18,813 nucleotides of DNA from JBBDIO01 sp040880365 (GCA_040880365.1 JBBDIO010000192.1:1-18813); one strand, 5' to 3'; counted from the first letter of the stretch, positions 1 through 7,271 are shown. Numbers and translations are program-made. Notes: generated by a model not told the origin, from the sequence alone.

Positions 1-27
1 GGGGGGTCTATGGGGGGGCGGTAAATT

Positions 28-48
28 GGGCTGGGTCGTGGGTTGGGG
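28..48 (+). other. Canonical G-quadruplex motif just past the glycosyltransferase operon
   Basis: Four G-runs lie at 28-30, 33-35, 40-42 and 45-48, separated by loops of 2, 4 and 2 bases, which fits the G3+N1-7 pattern. Two longer G-runs at 1-6 and 12-18 lie just beyond. The motif starts 3 bp from the stop codon of the last gene of the minus-strand operon, so the G-rich strand is the template strand for that operon. It could help to stop or pause transcription, but this is inference. The rest of 1-50 shows no gene. Confidence 0.5.
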
Positions 49-50
49 TG

Positions 51-1226
51 TCACGATGGAGTCCCTGGCTGTGAGGTATGCGCGTGCAGGCATGATATGT
101 AGATTTGTTTGAGTTGGCGACCCACCACCGGGATATCATGCGTTGCCGTGACATAGGCGCGCCCGGCCCGGCCCATCGCCGCCCAACGTTCCGGGCTGTG
201 CACAATTTCTGCCACTGCATTGGCCAGAGCCGCCACGTCATTTTCTGCTACCAGCAGACCGCTTGCGCCCGCATGCACCACAGAAGGGATGTCGGCATGG
301 CGGGTGGAAAGGACAGGCAGACCGCTGGCTTGGGCTTCGAGGAGAACGGTGGGCGAGCCTTCGGTTTCGCCGGTTGTCGGGTCGCTCCGGCTTGCCAGAA
401 CAAAAACATGGGCAGCCGCCATCTGCGCCGCGACCTGCGCCGGGGCCAGCCAGCCCAGAAAGTGGACACGGTCGGATAGGCCGAGTTCGTGGGCCAAATG
501 CTCTAGCCTGGCCCGTTGTGGCCCATCGCCCACAATGTTGAGATGCGGCGGCGGAACAGGGCCGGCAGGCACTTGCGCCAATGCACGCAACAACAGGTCG
601 ATTCCCTTTTTGGGAAGCAGACGCCCCACAGTTAACAGAAGCGCGGGTTCTGTGGGCGGCGGGGGGGTGTGTTCTCGATACTCGAACAGGTCTACATCAA
701 TCGGCAAGGGAAGAATGGTGATTTTTGGCGATGGACAGCCCAGCTCAACCAGCCATTTTTGCATAGTAGGGCCAAGCACGAGAAAGCGTCGCCCGATTTG
801 CCATAGCAGATCAAAGCGCGCTGCCCATTTGGGATCGCGAGCGAATACGGACAGGTCTTTTCCATAAAAAGAGGTGAGCAGGGGCACTTGATGGCGTTGG
901 GCGATGGGCGCAAAGAGCGCACCCAGTTGGCCGAAGTGGGCGTGGAGCAGGGTGATTTTCTGGCGGCGGATGGCGGTTTCCAGGTAGGGGCTGCGCTGGA
1001 AATAGCGCAGAAGGCCGCGCTCGGCCCAACCGGCCCACGCGCCCAGAGCCGTGACCGGCGAGAAATGGCTTTGGACCGGAAACAGTGTTGCGTTCTGTTG
1101 GGCATAGCGGTCGAGAATTACCGGGGGGACATCGGGCACACCCAGGAGCTGATTGTAGATAAATGTTTCTGAGCGCGGCAGAAATTCATCTTTGATGTGA
1201 CCGACCTTCAGTGCGCGATGCGTCAT
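51..1226 (-). CDS. Glycosyltransferase, GT4 type (GT-B fold), polysaccharide biosynthesis
   Basis: A 391-residue protein with the two-Rossmann layout of GT-B glycosyltransferases. The C-terminal half has the group-1 signatures: VGRLLPKKG at about 200-208, GDGPQRARLE near 233-242 and an EX7E motif (E289 to E297, EGSPTVLLE) that binds the nucleotide-sugar donor. The N-terminus (HIKDEFLPRSETFIYNQ) resembles colanic-acid/WcaL-like transferases, which fits transfer of a sugar to a lipid-linked or polymer acceptor at the inner face of the membrane. Donor and acceptor cannot be read from the sequence. Its ATG overlaps the stop of the upstream glycosyltransferase by 4 bp (ATGA), so translation is probably coupled. 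It is the last visible gene of the operon. No signal peptide is seen. Confidence 0.92.
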   Translation of the reverse strand: MTHRALKVGHIKDEFLPRSETFIYNQLLGVPDVPPVILDRYAQQNATLFPVQSHFSPVTALGAWAGWAERGLLRYFQRSPYLETAIRRQKITLLHAHFGQLGALFAPIAQRHQVPLLTSFYGKDLSVFARDPKWAARFDLLWQIGRRFLVLGPTMQKWLVELGCPSPKITILPLPIDVDLFEYREHTPPPPTEPALLLTVGRLLPKKGIDLLLRALAQVPAGPVPPPHLNIVGDGPQRARLEHLAHELGLSDRVHFLGWLAPAQVAAQMAAAHVFVLASRSDPTTGETEGSPTVLLEAQASGLPVLSTRHADIPSVVHAGASGLLVAENDVAALANAVAEIVHSPERWAAMGRAGRAYVTATHDIPVVGRQLKQIYISCLHAHTSQPGTPS

Positions 1227-2428
1227 TGGTGCAATGGAGGGGCTGGCTGGGGGATCTCACCAGAATCTATGCGTCCATGCCTTTGCAAGATGGTGCGATA
1301 GGCTGCCAGCAACTTCGCGCCGGCGTGGCGCCATGTGTAGGATTCCACGCGCTTGCGTCCGCTTTGGCCCAGGCTTCGACACAATTCTGCATCGGTATAT
1401 AACCGTTCAATCGCGGCGGCCAATGCGTCTACCTCACGGATGGGCACCTGGAGACCTTCCATATTGGGACGGGCAATCGCGCCTGTATTGTAGGTGTAGA
1501 TAATGGGCAGGGCCGTCGCCATCGCCTCATAGGTGACCAGCGCGCTGCCCTCTTCGATGCTGGGCAGGACAAAGGCCGATGCTTGTTGATAGAGTGACCG
1601 GGTGTCGTGCGTATGGCCCAGAAAGCGTATGGATTTGTGATTGAGGTAGTCTGTGACAAATTCGCGGGCATCGGGCGACACGCGACCGGCCATCCAGAGT
1701 TCCGCTTTGGGCAGATTGAGTTGGTCCCAGGCTTGCAGCAGATAGGGCACGCCTTTGCGCAAATTCACCTGACCCACAAAGAGCAGAATAAATCGATCGC
1801 GGGGAGGTGTGGCGTTCGGGGGGATGAAATGCTCGATATCTACGCCATAGGGGACCAGATGCAGGCGGCTTTGGTCTACGCCTTCCGCTAGAAAGCTATC
1901 GTGAACAAACACCGAAGGCACGATAAAGTGATCGGCAATGGCGTATTCCGCAAGTCCGCGCCTGAGACCGAGGGGACGCACCGCTGTATGCTCTCGAAAG
2001 CCCCAACGGTCATATTCTTCCTGTACCAGGCGTTGGGCATTGTTGTCGTGGGAATTGGGCCGTTCGAGGCAGGTAATTGCGCCCTGTTGTCTGGCCCGGC
2101 GCAGAGAGTAGAGGCATTGGTGCGACCAACCGTGGAAGATGTCGCACTCGCCGATGTAGCGCGATGCCGCCCAATCGAAAATCGAATCGCGCACTGGATG
2201 ATTGTCGCGCGCCAGACGTGCAACTACACGCATCCAGGGAAACGATTGGACTTGCCGGTCGGGTAAATCATGATCACCGCTGTACGCGACAATCGCCTTT
2301 TTCAGAGATCCCGATTGGGCAATGGCACGGATGAATTGATAGGCAATGGAGCCAATGCCGGAGCCGCCGAGCTTTGCCGCTTGCGTGTAGATAATCTGCA
2401 TAGAATAATCTGCATCGTGTGGATTCAC
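1223..2428 (-). CDS. Glycosyltransferase, GT4 type (second of the operon)
   Basis: A 401-residue GT-B glycosyltransferase. The N-terminus (IYTQAAKLGGSGIG, about 13-26) carries the glycine-rich loop of acceptor-side domains. The C-terminal half has FVGQVNLRKGVPYLL (about 218-231) and the EX7E motif E293 to E301 (EGSALVTYE). A GTG start at 2428 overlaps the upstream FkbM stop by 4 bp (GTGA), which favours coupled translation. An internal ATG at 2401 (residue 10) is the alternative start and would begin MQIIYTQ, as is common in the family. Neither start has a clear Shine-Dalgarno. The start region is itself a tandem duplication (2389-2415). Sugar specificity is unknown. Confidence 0.92.
   Translation of the reverse strand: MNPHDADYSMQIIYTQAAKLGGSGIGSIAYQFIRAIAQSGSLKKAIVAYSGDHDLPDRQVQSFPWMRVVARLARDNHPVRDSIFDWAASRYIGECDIFHGWSHQCLYSLRRARQQGAITCLERPNSHDNNAQRLVQEEYDRWGFREHTAVRPLGLRRGLAEYAIADHFIVPSVFVHDSFLAEGVDQSRLHLVPYGVDIEHFIPPNATPPRDRFILLFVGQVNLRKGVPYLLQAWDQLNLPKAELWMAGRVSPDAREFVTDYLNHKSIRFLGHTHDTRSLYQQASAFVLPSIEEGSALVTYEAMATALPIIYTYNTGAIARPNMEGLQVPIREVDALAAAIERLYTDAELCRSLGQSGRKRVESYTWRHAGAKLLAAYRTILQRHGRIDSGEIPQPAPPLHQ
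2389..2415 (-). repeat. 13/14-bp tandem duplication spanning the glycosyltransferase start
   Basis: Read on the minus strand, ATGCAGATTATTCT is followed directly by ATGCAGATTATCT, differing by one inserted T. The second copy supplies the in-frame internal ATG at 2401; the first copy's ATG is out of frame. It is one of a set of short tandem duplications at gene boundaries in this window. Confidence 0.8.
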
Positions 2429-3354
2429 TGCGACGCAAAGAGCAAATGCGGCGCTTCGCCAAACGTTTCCTGGCTCAGATAGTTAATCACAGTTTCTCTA
2501 TCGGGCCACGACATGACCACATCGCGGTGATAACCGATATATTTGACGCCAAGCCCTGCATCGTAAAGTGTGTTAATCATTTGCACAAAGGGCTGCATGT
2601 CGCGGGCAAAGAAGGGGTGAACTTCCATAAAGAGCTTGAGCGGCCTGTGTGCCGCCAGGGTCTGGCTCGCCCCTTGAATGATCTCGGTTTCGTAGCCTTC
2701 TACATCCATCCGCAGGAAATTGACACTGCCGATCTCATGCTCTTCGACGAAGCGATCCAGGGTTTTTGTCGGCACTGTGATGGTTTCATATGTGCCTTGC
2801 TGCGCAGATACGGCGCGGTCGGATTTCAGGTTCTCATGCGCCAAACTGGCCCAATTGCGCTTTTCTGTAACCTGCATGGTCGCCTCGCCTGCATGACTGC
2901 TCAGGGCGACACATTCTGTCACGACATTATCCAGATGGTTCAATTCCAGATTTTTGCGAAGGATGGCGATCGTCGAGGCGACCGGCTCGATGGCATAGAT
3001 TTTGCCCTGCGGACCGATCTTGCTGGCCGCCAGCAAGACGTAATAACCGATATTGGCGCCAATGTCGATGACGGTCATCCCCGGCGTTAGTTCCTCTTTG
3101 ACCCACTGGGTGGCAATGGGTTCGTGCACGCCGCGATAGAAGAGGGTCTTGGAAAGTCCCTGGTCGGTTAGGTCCAGGTACATGGGCAGCCCCAGGGCTT
3201 CGATGTGATGGCGATGCAAGGTTTCGTTGCCGGCCCGACTGCGAATGCGTGCCAGCCTGATCTTGGCGCGCAAAATTTTCAGGCTTTGCTGCATCCCCAC
3301 TTCCTGCCAGAGATTGCCAAAATTGCGGACTTTCTTGGTTAGCGCTGTGATCAT
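2425..3354 (-). CDS. FkbM-family SAM-dependent methyltransferase
   Basis: A 309-residue protein with the FkbM methyltransferase core. Motif I, VIDIGANIGYY (95-105), is the SAM-binding glycine-rich loop, AIEP (121-124) is the acidic end of the second strand, and RMDVEGYE (215-222) is the family's typical C-terminal motif. The family O-methylates sugars or other secondary metabolites; beside a flippase and two glycosyltransferases, methylation of a surface-glycan sugar is the likely role (inference). ATG start with AAGGA 8 bases upstream (3363-3367). It lies 40 bp after the flippase stop and overlaps the next gene by 4 bp, so all four genes probably form one transcript. The first 50 residues are basic and probably form an N-terminal extension. 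Confidence 0.92.
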   Translation of the reverse strand: MITALTKKVRNFGNLWQEVGMQQSLKILRAKIRLARIRSRAGNETLHRHHIEALGLPMYLDLTDQGLSKTLFYRGVHEPIATQWVKEELTPGMTVIDIGANIGYYVLLAASKIGPQGKIYAIEPVASTIAILRKNLELNHLDNVVTECVALSSHAGEATMQVTEKRNWASLAHENLKSDRAVSAQQGTYETITVPTKTLDRFVEEHEIGSVNFLRMDVEGYETEIIQGASQTLAAHRPLKLFMEVHPFFARDMQPFVQMINTLYDAGLGVKYIGYHRDVVMSWPDRETVINYLSQETFGEAPHLLFASQ

Positions 3355-3394
3355 CTATAAATTCCTTGGTGGGCTGCGTAATAGGGGCAGCGCT

Positions 3395-4903
3395 TTATCT
3401 GGATGCAGTCCCCGGAAATCGCTCCTTCATCATTCCGCGCGCCATTTGCCAAACCATGTGCAGCTGCTCTTTTTCCATAATGGCGAGCAAGCCGCCAAAC
3501 AACAGTGTGATCAACACCATTTTGCCCAGTAATACCGCAAAGACATTGAGCACGGACCAGAACGGATTGAGCAGCAAGACACTGGAGGCGGTCAGGGCAA
3601 AGCCAACGGTGGGCCAGAGCCAGAGGCGGCGCATGGAAAAATCTACATAGGCCCTTGCCTGGCGAAACAGGAGTACTGCACCGGCCAATGCCATCAGATT
3701 TGCTGCCAGCGCCACGCCCGCAATCCCCATCCACATGCTCAGCAAAATGACTGCCGGTATAAAAATAATCGCCTGGATGATGCGCACGCGCAACAGTTTT
3801 CCCGGTTGACCAACCGCTAATACGAGATTGGCCGCAGCCAGCCCGATTGGGTCCAGGGCAGTATAAATGATCATCAACTGGAAAGTGAGCTGCATGGGTC
3901 GCCACTTTTCGCCCAGCAACAGTATAAACTCGGGCGCGACCAACATCAAAATGAGTGACAACCAGAAGCCGACGCGGATAATGATACTGGTTGAACGGAA
4001 GAATGCTTTGGATAGCGGCTCTCTGGCATTTTGCAGATGGGCAAACACGGGAAAGAAGACAGCCAGCAGGGGGTTAGCAACCATGCGCCGGGGATAGTTG
4101 GCGAATTCGTAGGCGCGCGAATAGTAGCCCAGGGATGTTTTTCCCAGCGCGGTGCCGATCCAGAAATCGTCGAAGCGGTTTAGCAAGAAGATCAAATTCA
4201 GGTTGCCCCAGTTTTTTAGACCAAAACTCCAAAACCAGCGGGCAATGTTCCAATCCCAGACCAATGTGGGCCGAAAGCGTTTTGAGGCCAGCCAGAAAAC
4301 GATGACGCGGGCAATTTGACCGCTAATCGGCTCGAACACTAAACTCCAGACACCCCAGCCCTGCCAGGCAAGCAAAGGCGCGACGATGGTCATGGTGATG
4401 GAACTGATTACATTGGCGAAGGCCAGCGGACGAAAGTTCAGCTCCTTATTGAGCATCGTTTCCTGCACGGCAGCCAGCCCCGCGATTAAGTCGGCAGCCA
4501 GAAAGGTGATTAACACTGGGGCCAGCAAGGGCATATCGGGGTAGAAGGGCGCGATGAGGGGGACGAGTGCCACGCCCAGCAGAATACTGAACAACAACAG
4601 CCCCATGCGCATGGTGAAGTAGGTGGAAAAAACGGTATTGTCTGCATTCTGGTAGTGCACAAAGGCCCGGTCCAGACCTGGCATGCGCGTGAGACCTACC
4701 AGGTGGAGAAAGAAGAGCGCTTGTGTGGCCACGCCGAAGTGGTCGGGCAACAAGAAATAGAGCAGTAAAATAGTGCGAAGTAGCCCGAATGAAAGGGTGA
4801 GCGCGGAAGCCGCAACGCTGTAGAGCGTGCCGCGGGTGGCGCGGCCTGCAACACTGCTGACGGGATTGGAATTGTCACCCGTGGGCGGAATGGGACTAGA
4901 CAC
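3395..4903 (-). CDS. Polysaccharide flippase, MOP superfamily (Wzx-like)
   Basis: A 502-residue integral membrane protein with about a dozen hydrophobic segments spread along its length and short charged loops, the layout of MOP-superfamily polysaccharide exporters (Wzx/RfbX, WzxC-like). Such proteins flip undecaprenyl-linked oligosaccharide units across the cytoplasmic membrane. The motif region GLDRAFVHYQ near residue 75 and the later EKWRPMQLTFQLM segment are typical of WzxC-type members. The start is a GTG at 4903; the first internal Met is about 74 residues in and would remove the first transmembrane helix, so GTG is preferred. It is the first gene of the minus-strand glycan operon, followed by the methyltransferase and two glycosyltransferases. 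No polymerase (Wzy) or ligase is visible, so the cluster may continue outside the window. Confidence 0.92.
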   Translation of the reverse strand: MSSPIPPTGDNSNPVSSVAGRATRGTLYSVAASALTLSFGLLRTILLLYFLLPDHFGVATQALFFLHLVGLTRMPGLDRAFVHYQNADNTVFSTYFTMRMGLLLFSILLGVALVPLIAPFYPDMPLLAPVLITFLAADLIAGLAAVQETMLNKELNFRPLAFANVISSITMTIVAPLLAWQGWGVWSLVFEPISGQIARVIVFWLASKRFRPTLVWDWNIARWFWSFGLKNWGNLNLIFLLNRFDDFWIGTALGKTSLGYYSRAYEFANYPRRMVANPLLAVFFPVFAHLQNAREPLSKAFFRSTSIIIRVGFWLSLILMLVAPEFILLLGEKWRPMQLTFQLMIIYTALDPIGLAAANLVLAVGQPGKLLRVRIIQAIIFIPAVILLSMWMGIAGVALAANLMALAGAVLLFRQARAYVDFSMRRLWLWPTVGFALTASSVLLLNPFWSVLNVFAVLLGKMVLITLLFGGLLAIMEKEQLHMVWQMARGMMKERFPGTASR

Positions 4904-4936
4904 TATGGATTTGAGCCGGTTGTGAGACTATGGGGA

Positions 4937-4963
4937 TTCATAATCGTAGTTCACCGCTATCAA
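4937..4963 (-). promoter_or_regulatory. Weak candidate promoter for the polysaccharide operon
   Basis: On the minus strand a TTGATA hexamer (4958-4963) is followed after 15 bp by TATGAA (4937-4942), 34 bp before the flippase GTG. The spacing is short of the usual 16-18 bp, so this is only a candidate. The divergent 268-bp intergenic region 4904-5171 otherwise holds the 13-bp tandem repeat at 5063-5101. Confidence 0.25.
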
Positions 4964-5062
4964 TATTTTTGATGCATGCAGTATAGTCTCCAGTGCTGTG
5001 AAGTCTGCGCCACGTTTGGGCAAATACGCCTGGAACGTCAATTATAGAGCATCACGTCTACA

Positions 5063-5101
5063 CAGATGAACTACAGAGCTGAACTACACAGCTGAACGGG
5101 G
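5063..5101 (+). repeat. Three tandem 13-bp units upstream of the flavin reductase
   Basis: The units CAGATGAACTACA (5063-5075), GAGCTGAACTACA (5076-5088) and CAGCTGAACGGGG (5089-5101) follow one another without spacer. The first two differ at 2-3 positions and the third is conserved only in its first 9 bases. They lie 71 bp before the ATG, in the 5' leader or promoter of the flavin reductase gene. Confidence 0.75.
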
Positions 5102-5171
5102 ATGCATAGGTGAGATGCGGATTCCGATTGGACGAGTAAAAGATGAAATTCGACAACGTTAAAGGAGTGTT

Positions 5172-5792
5172 ATGATTCTGAATCCTGAACAACTTACCCA
5201 TCAGGACTGTTATAAACTGCTGATCGGTTCGGTGGTGCCGCGCCCCATTGCCTGGGTAAGCAGTATGGACCTGGCGGGCAATCTGAATGTGGCGCCGTTT
5301 TCCTATTTCACAATTGCCAGCAACCAGCCCATGACGCTGATTTTCTGTGTAGGCCCCGTGGCGGAAGGGGATCGTCAGAAGGATACACTGCGCAATATTC
5401 ACGCCTTGTCCGAATTTGTGATCAACCTCACCAATGAAGAGACGGCACAAGCCATGAACCGCACGGCGACCGCCTTGCCCGCCGAACAGTCGGAATTTGA
5501 GTGGGCCGGATTGACGCCCGCAGATTCGGAAGCGATCCGCGTGCCGCGGGTGGCAGAAGCGCCCATTGCTTTTGAGTGTAAGCTGCGGCAAGTGGTGGTG
5601 ATCAGCGAGGAGCCGGGCGGCGGTTCGGTGGTGTTTGGGGATGTGCAGCGTGTCCATGTGCGCGATGATCTCTATGCCGGGGGGCGTATCAGTCTGGAGC
5701 GTCTGCGCCCCATTGGGCGTCTGGCGGGCGCGGGCTATGTGCGTGTGACCGATACTTTTGATATGGAGCGAATCCCGCCGCCCTCGGCCTAG
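5172..5792 (+). CDS. Flavin reductase family protein (FMN-binding split barrel, DIM6/NTAB type)
   Basis: A 206-residue protein with the start and core typical of the flavin-reductase-like FMN-binding split-barrel family: GSVVPRPIAWVSSMDLAGNLNVAPFS in pieces at about 19-44 (PRPIAWVS, then NVAPFSYF), then the SLERLRPIGRLAGAGYVRV segment near 175-193, where LxPIgRLgg is a family hallmark. Members bind FMN and use NAD(P)H or feed reduced flavin to partner oxygenases; the substrate is not readable here. AAAGGAG at 5161-5167 sits 4 bases before the ATG, giving a clear start. A candidate terminator follows at 5842-5878. Its neighbours (PspC, a second flavin reductase) do not fix a pathway. Confidence 0.9.
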   Translation: MILNPEQLTHQDCYKLLIGSVVPRPIAWVSSMDLAGNLNVAPFSYFTIASNQPMTLIFCVGPVAEGDRQKDTLRNIHALSEFVINLTNEETAQAMNRTATALPAEQSEFEWAGLTPADSEAIRVPRVAEAPIAFECKLRQVVVISEEPGGGSVVFGDVQRVHVRDDLYAGGRISLERLRPIGRLAGAGYVRVTDTFDMERIPPPSA

Positions 5793-5807
5793 CCGAAAAG
5801 TTCTCCT

Positions 5808-5833
5808 GGATATGACACTAGGATATGACACTA
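5808..5833 (+). repeat. Perfect 13-bp tandem duplication after the flavin reductase
   Basis: GGATATGACACTA occurs at 5808-5820 and is repeated exactly at 5821-5833, starting 16 bp after the flavin reductase stop codon. There are no mismatches, which suggests a recent duplication. Confidence 0.9.
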
Positions 5834-5841
5834 TGGCATTG

Positions 5842-5878
5842 GCCCGGTACACCCCTCCGGGCGGCAACTTTTTCCTTT
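5842..5878 (+). terminator. Candidate Rho-independent terminator of the flavin reductase gene
   Basis: GCCCGG (5842-5847) and CCGGGC (5857-5862) form a 6-bp GC-only stem with a 9-base loop. A TTTTT run starts 7 bases after the stem (5869-5873) and a second TTTT follows at 5876-5879. It lies about 50 bp after the stop codon. The gap between stem and T-run is longer than ideal. Confidence 0.5.
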
Positions 5879-5928
5879 TGCCTGCGTAGTGATGTATGAG
5901 ATTCTTTGGTGAAATGGAGAAAATAACG

Positions 5929-6153
5929 ATGGAAAATCGCGAAACTGAACTGCGCCGCCAAGACGGGATCATTGCCGGTGTGTGTGGCGGCCTGGGTGCA
6001 TTTTTTGGGCTGAGGCCGTTGTGGTTCCGTATCTTGTTTGTGGCGTTGATGTTGCCCGGCGGACTGCCCGGTATTCTGATCTATCTGGTGCTGTGGGTTG
6101 TCATTCCCCGCCTTCAATCCTCCCAGCTGGATGCGCCAGACGATATCAGATAA
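5929..6153 (+). CDS. PspC-domain small membrane protein
   Basis: A 74-residue PspC-domain protein. RRQDGIIAGVCGGLGAFFG is the family signature (the GVCGGLA/G motif), followed by one strongly hydrophobic stretch (WFRILFVALM...LIYLVLWVVIP) that makes one long or two short membrane helices. PspC proteins sense or respond to membrane stress; stand-alone short forms like this are common in Gram-positive and Chloroflexota-type genomes and often lack a defined role. An upstream in-frame ATG at 5896 would add 11 residues; the ATG at 5929 is preferred because GGAG (5916-5919) lies 9 bases ahead and the added residues are not conserved-looking. A 17-bp tandem duplication spans the stop codon. Confidence 0.9.
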   Translation: MENRETELRRQDGIIAGVCGGLGAFFGLRPLWFRILFVALMLPGGLPGILIYLVLWVVIPRLQSSQLDAPDDIR

Positions 6154-6177
6154 TAAACGGTATCAGATCGTAAACGG
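6144..6177 (+). repeat. 17-bp tandem duplication covering the PspC stop codon
   Basis: TATCAGATAATAAACGG (6144-6160) is followed directly by TATCAGATCGTAAACGG (6161-6177); 15 of 17 bases match. The stop codon TAA (6151-6153) lies in the first copy, and the second copy has CG at the equivalent place. Confidence 0.85.
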
Positions 6178-6202
6178 CCCAATGCACATCTGCTGGGCAA
6201 AC

Positions 6203-6231
6203 GGGAGGGTAGGGGCAGCCCCTACCCTTCC
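6203..6231. terminator. Hairpin between the convergent PspC and flavin reductase genes
   Basis: GGGTAGGGG (6207-6215) and CCCCTACCC (6219-6227) form a perfect 9-bp stem, and 6203-6206 can extend it with 6228-6231 through one G-U pair. The loop is three bases. It overlaps the stop codon (6222-6224) of the minus-strand flavin reductase. There is no T-run on either side, so it is either a bidirectional terminator of weak type or an mRNA 3'-end stabiliser. Confidence 0.5.
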
Positions 6232-6740
6232 AGCGTCAGCGGCGTATCATCCAGACGGCGCCAGGTACGATTGAAATAGAGAATCGGTTCCCCACCAGTG
6301 GCCGCGCCCGCAGCCACCACATCGCCCACGAATATCGTGTGATCCCCGCCGTCATAGGCATGTGCCACGCGGCAATCGAGCCAACTCAACACATCGGGCA
6401 AAACCGGGCAACCCGTCGCCGCGGTGAAGGTGTCGATGCCTGCAAAGCGGTCTTCGATCTCCGGGAACATCCCCGCAAACCGCATACCCCATTCCAGATG
6501 GTCTGTGCCCAGAATGTTGACGGCAAAAATGCCGCTGTCTTCGATGATGCCATGCGTGTAGAGGTGCTTGGCTACACAGACCAGAATGCGCGGCGGCTCC
6601 AGACTGACACTGCTGAATGAGCTGGCGGTGATGCCAATACTCTTCCCTTCGTGGTGACAGGTTACGACCGTTACCCCGCTGGCCCATTGGGCCATGGCAT
6701 TTTTGAAATTTTCATTGTCGATAGCGCTGTTGACAGACAT
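6222..6740 (-). CDS. Flavin reductase domain protein (HpaC/NtaB-like)
   Basis: A 172-residue single-domain flavin-reductase-like protein. It has the N-terminal F+nAMAQWASGVTVVT element (about 12-27), the GITASSFSSVSLEPPRILVCV flavin-binding stretch in pieces (about 36-56), and the late GDHTIFVGDV motif (about 131-140), which matches the small-component reductases of two-component monooxygenases (HpaC, NtaB, ActVB). These supply reduced FMN or FAD to an oxygenase; no oxygenase gene is beside it. The ATG is preceded by AAGGGA about 6-7 bases upstream on the minus strand. It is convergent with PspC and belongs to a different subfamily from the 206-residue protein at 5172, so the two are not a simple duplication. 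Confidence 0.9.
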   Translation of the reverse strand: MSVNSAIDNENFKNAMAQWASGVTVVTCHHEGKSIGITASSFSSVSLEPPRILVCVAKHLYTHGIIEDSGIFAVNILGTDHLEWGMRFAGMFPEIEDRFAGIDTFTAATGCPVLPDVLSWLDCRVAHAYDGGDHTIFVGDVVAAGAATGGEPILYFNRTWRRLDDTPLTLEG

Positions 6741-6844
6741 GCGATTCCCTTATCATTCCCTGTAGACTAATTCTGAAATTCAATTCAGGCGTTATTTCGC
6801 TATTTTGCGAATTGATAGGCGCGCCGCTTGCTGTCGGGCCTATG

Positions 6845-6870
6845 TGTGATACGCAAGTGTGATACGCCAG
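6845..6870 (+). repeat. 13-bp tandem duplication next to the assembly gap
   Basis: TGTGATACGCAAG (6845-6857) is followed by TGTGATACGCCAG (6858-6870) with one mismatch. The second copy runs into the 55-mer that borders the N gap. Confidence 0.85.
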
Positions 6871-6923
6871 TGCGGAAAACAATGCGCAATCACGGTGCTG
6901 CCATCTCGCAATGGAAGCCCCCT
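6869..6923 (+). repeat. 55-bp sequence, left copy bordering the gap
   Basis: These 55 bases are identical to 7024-7078 on the other side of the N run. The match begins exactly at the first base after the gap in the right copy and ends exactly at the last base before it in the left copy, so both contig ends share the same 55-mer. Confidence 0.95.
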
Positions 6924-7023
6924 NNNNNNNNNNNNNNNNNNNNNNNNNNNNNNNNNNNNNNNNNNNNNNNNNNNNNNNNNNNNNNNNNNNNNNNNNNNNN
7001 NNNNNNNNNNNNNNNNNNNNNNN
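6924..7023. other. Assembly gap (100 N)
   Basis: Exactly 100 unknown bases, the customary placeholder for a scaffold join of unknown size. No gene can be called across it. The non-coding stretch 6741-7456 around it holds the repeats listed, a hairpin at 7085-7111 and a candidate -10 box at 7266-7271, but no gene. Confidence 0.98.
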
Positions 7024-7078
7024 AGTGCGGAAAACAATGCGCAATCACGGTGCTGCCATCTCGCAATGGAAGCCCCCT
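7024..7078 (+). repeat. 55-bp sequence, right copy bordering the gap
   Basis: Exact copy of 6869-6923. See the left copy. It probably represents the same genomic 55 bases counted twice. Confidence 0.95.
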
Positions 7079-7084
7079 CTGAAA

Positions 7085-7111
7085 TCCGGGGGTCTTTGAA
7101 CCCCGCCCGGA
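7085..7111. other. GC-rich hairpin in the non-coding region
   Basis: TCCGGG (7085-7090) pairs with CCCGGA (7106-7111), and GG at 7091-7092 can pair with CC near 7101-7104 with a small bulge. The CCCCC tract at 7073-7077 can pair with the same GGGGG (7088-7092), so two alternative hairpins compete. There is no T-run and the function is unknown. Confidence 0.4.
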
Positions 7112-7265
7112 GTTGACAGCGCGCCTGCTTCGCGGCAAAATTTACATGAGATTGTGAAGAAGTGAACACACGTAAAAAACGGCATTAAGCGTTTGCCAAC
7201 GTCCGTAGACTGGAATTGTACCCAGCCGGCCTATCCCGATGGCTGCGTTAATTTCTTCTTGTGTC

Positions 7266-7271
7266 TATAAT
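7266..7271 (+). promoter_or_regulatory. Candidate -10 box upstream of the cytochrome lipoprotein
   Basis: A perfect TATAAT hexamer lies about 190 bp ahead of the TTG start at 7457. No good -35 hexamer is found 16-18 bp upstream (CTGCGT at 7243-7248), so this is only a candidate. Confidence 0.3.

Noticed and set aside
5058..5972. A 304-residue minus-strand open frame across the flavin reductase and PspC
   Set aside because: It is antisense to a well-supported gene, spans a terminator and repeats, and its product has no family features.
5172..6740. The two flavin reductases as a recent gene duplication
   Set aside because: They differ in length, in N-terminal motif and in C-terminal motif, and clearly belong to different subfamilies of the fold.
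6844..7078. Repeats around the gap as a CRISPR array
   Set aside because: Only two copies of a 55-mer are present, with no spacers visible and no cas genes. An assembly overlap explains them better.
6712..7169. Open frames running through the N gap
   Set aside because: They exist only because unknown bases contain no stop codons. The flanking bases show no coding signal.
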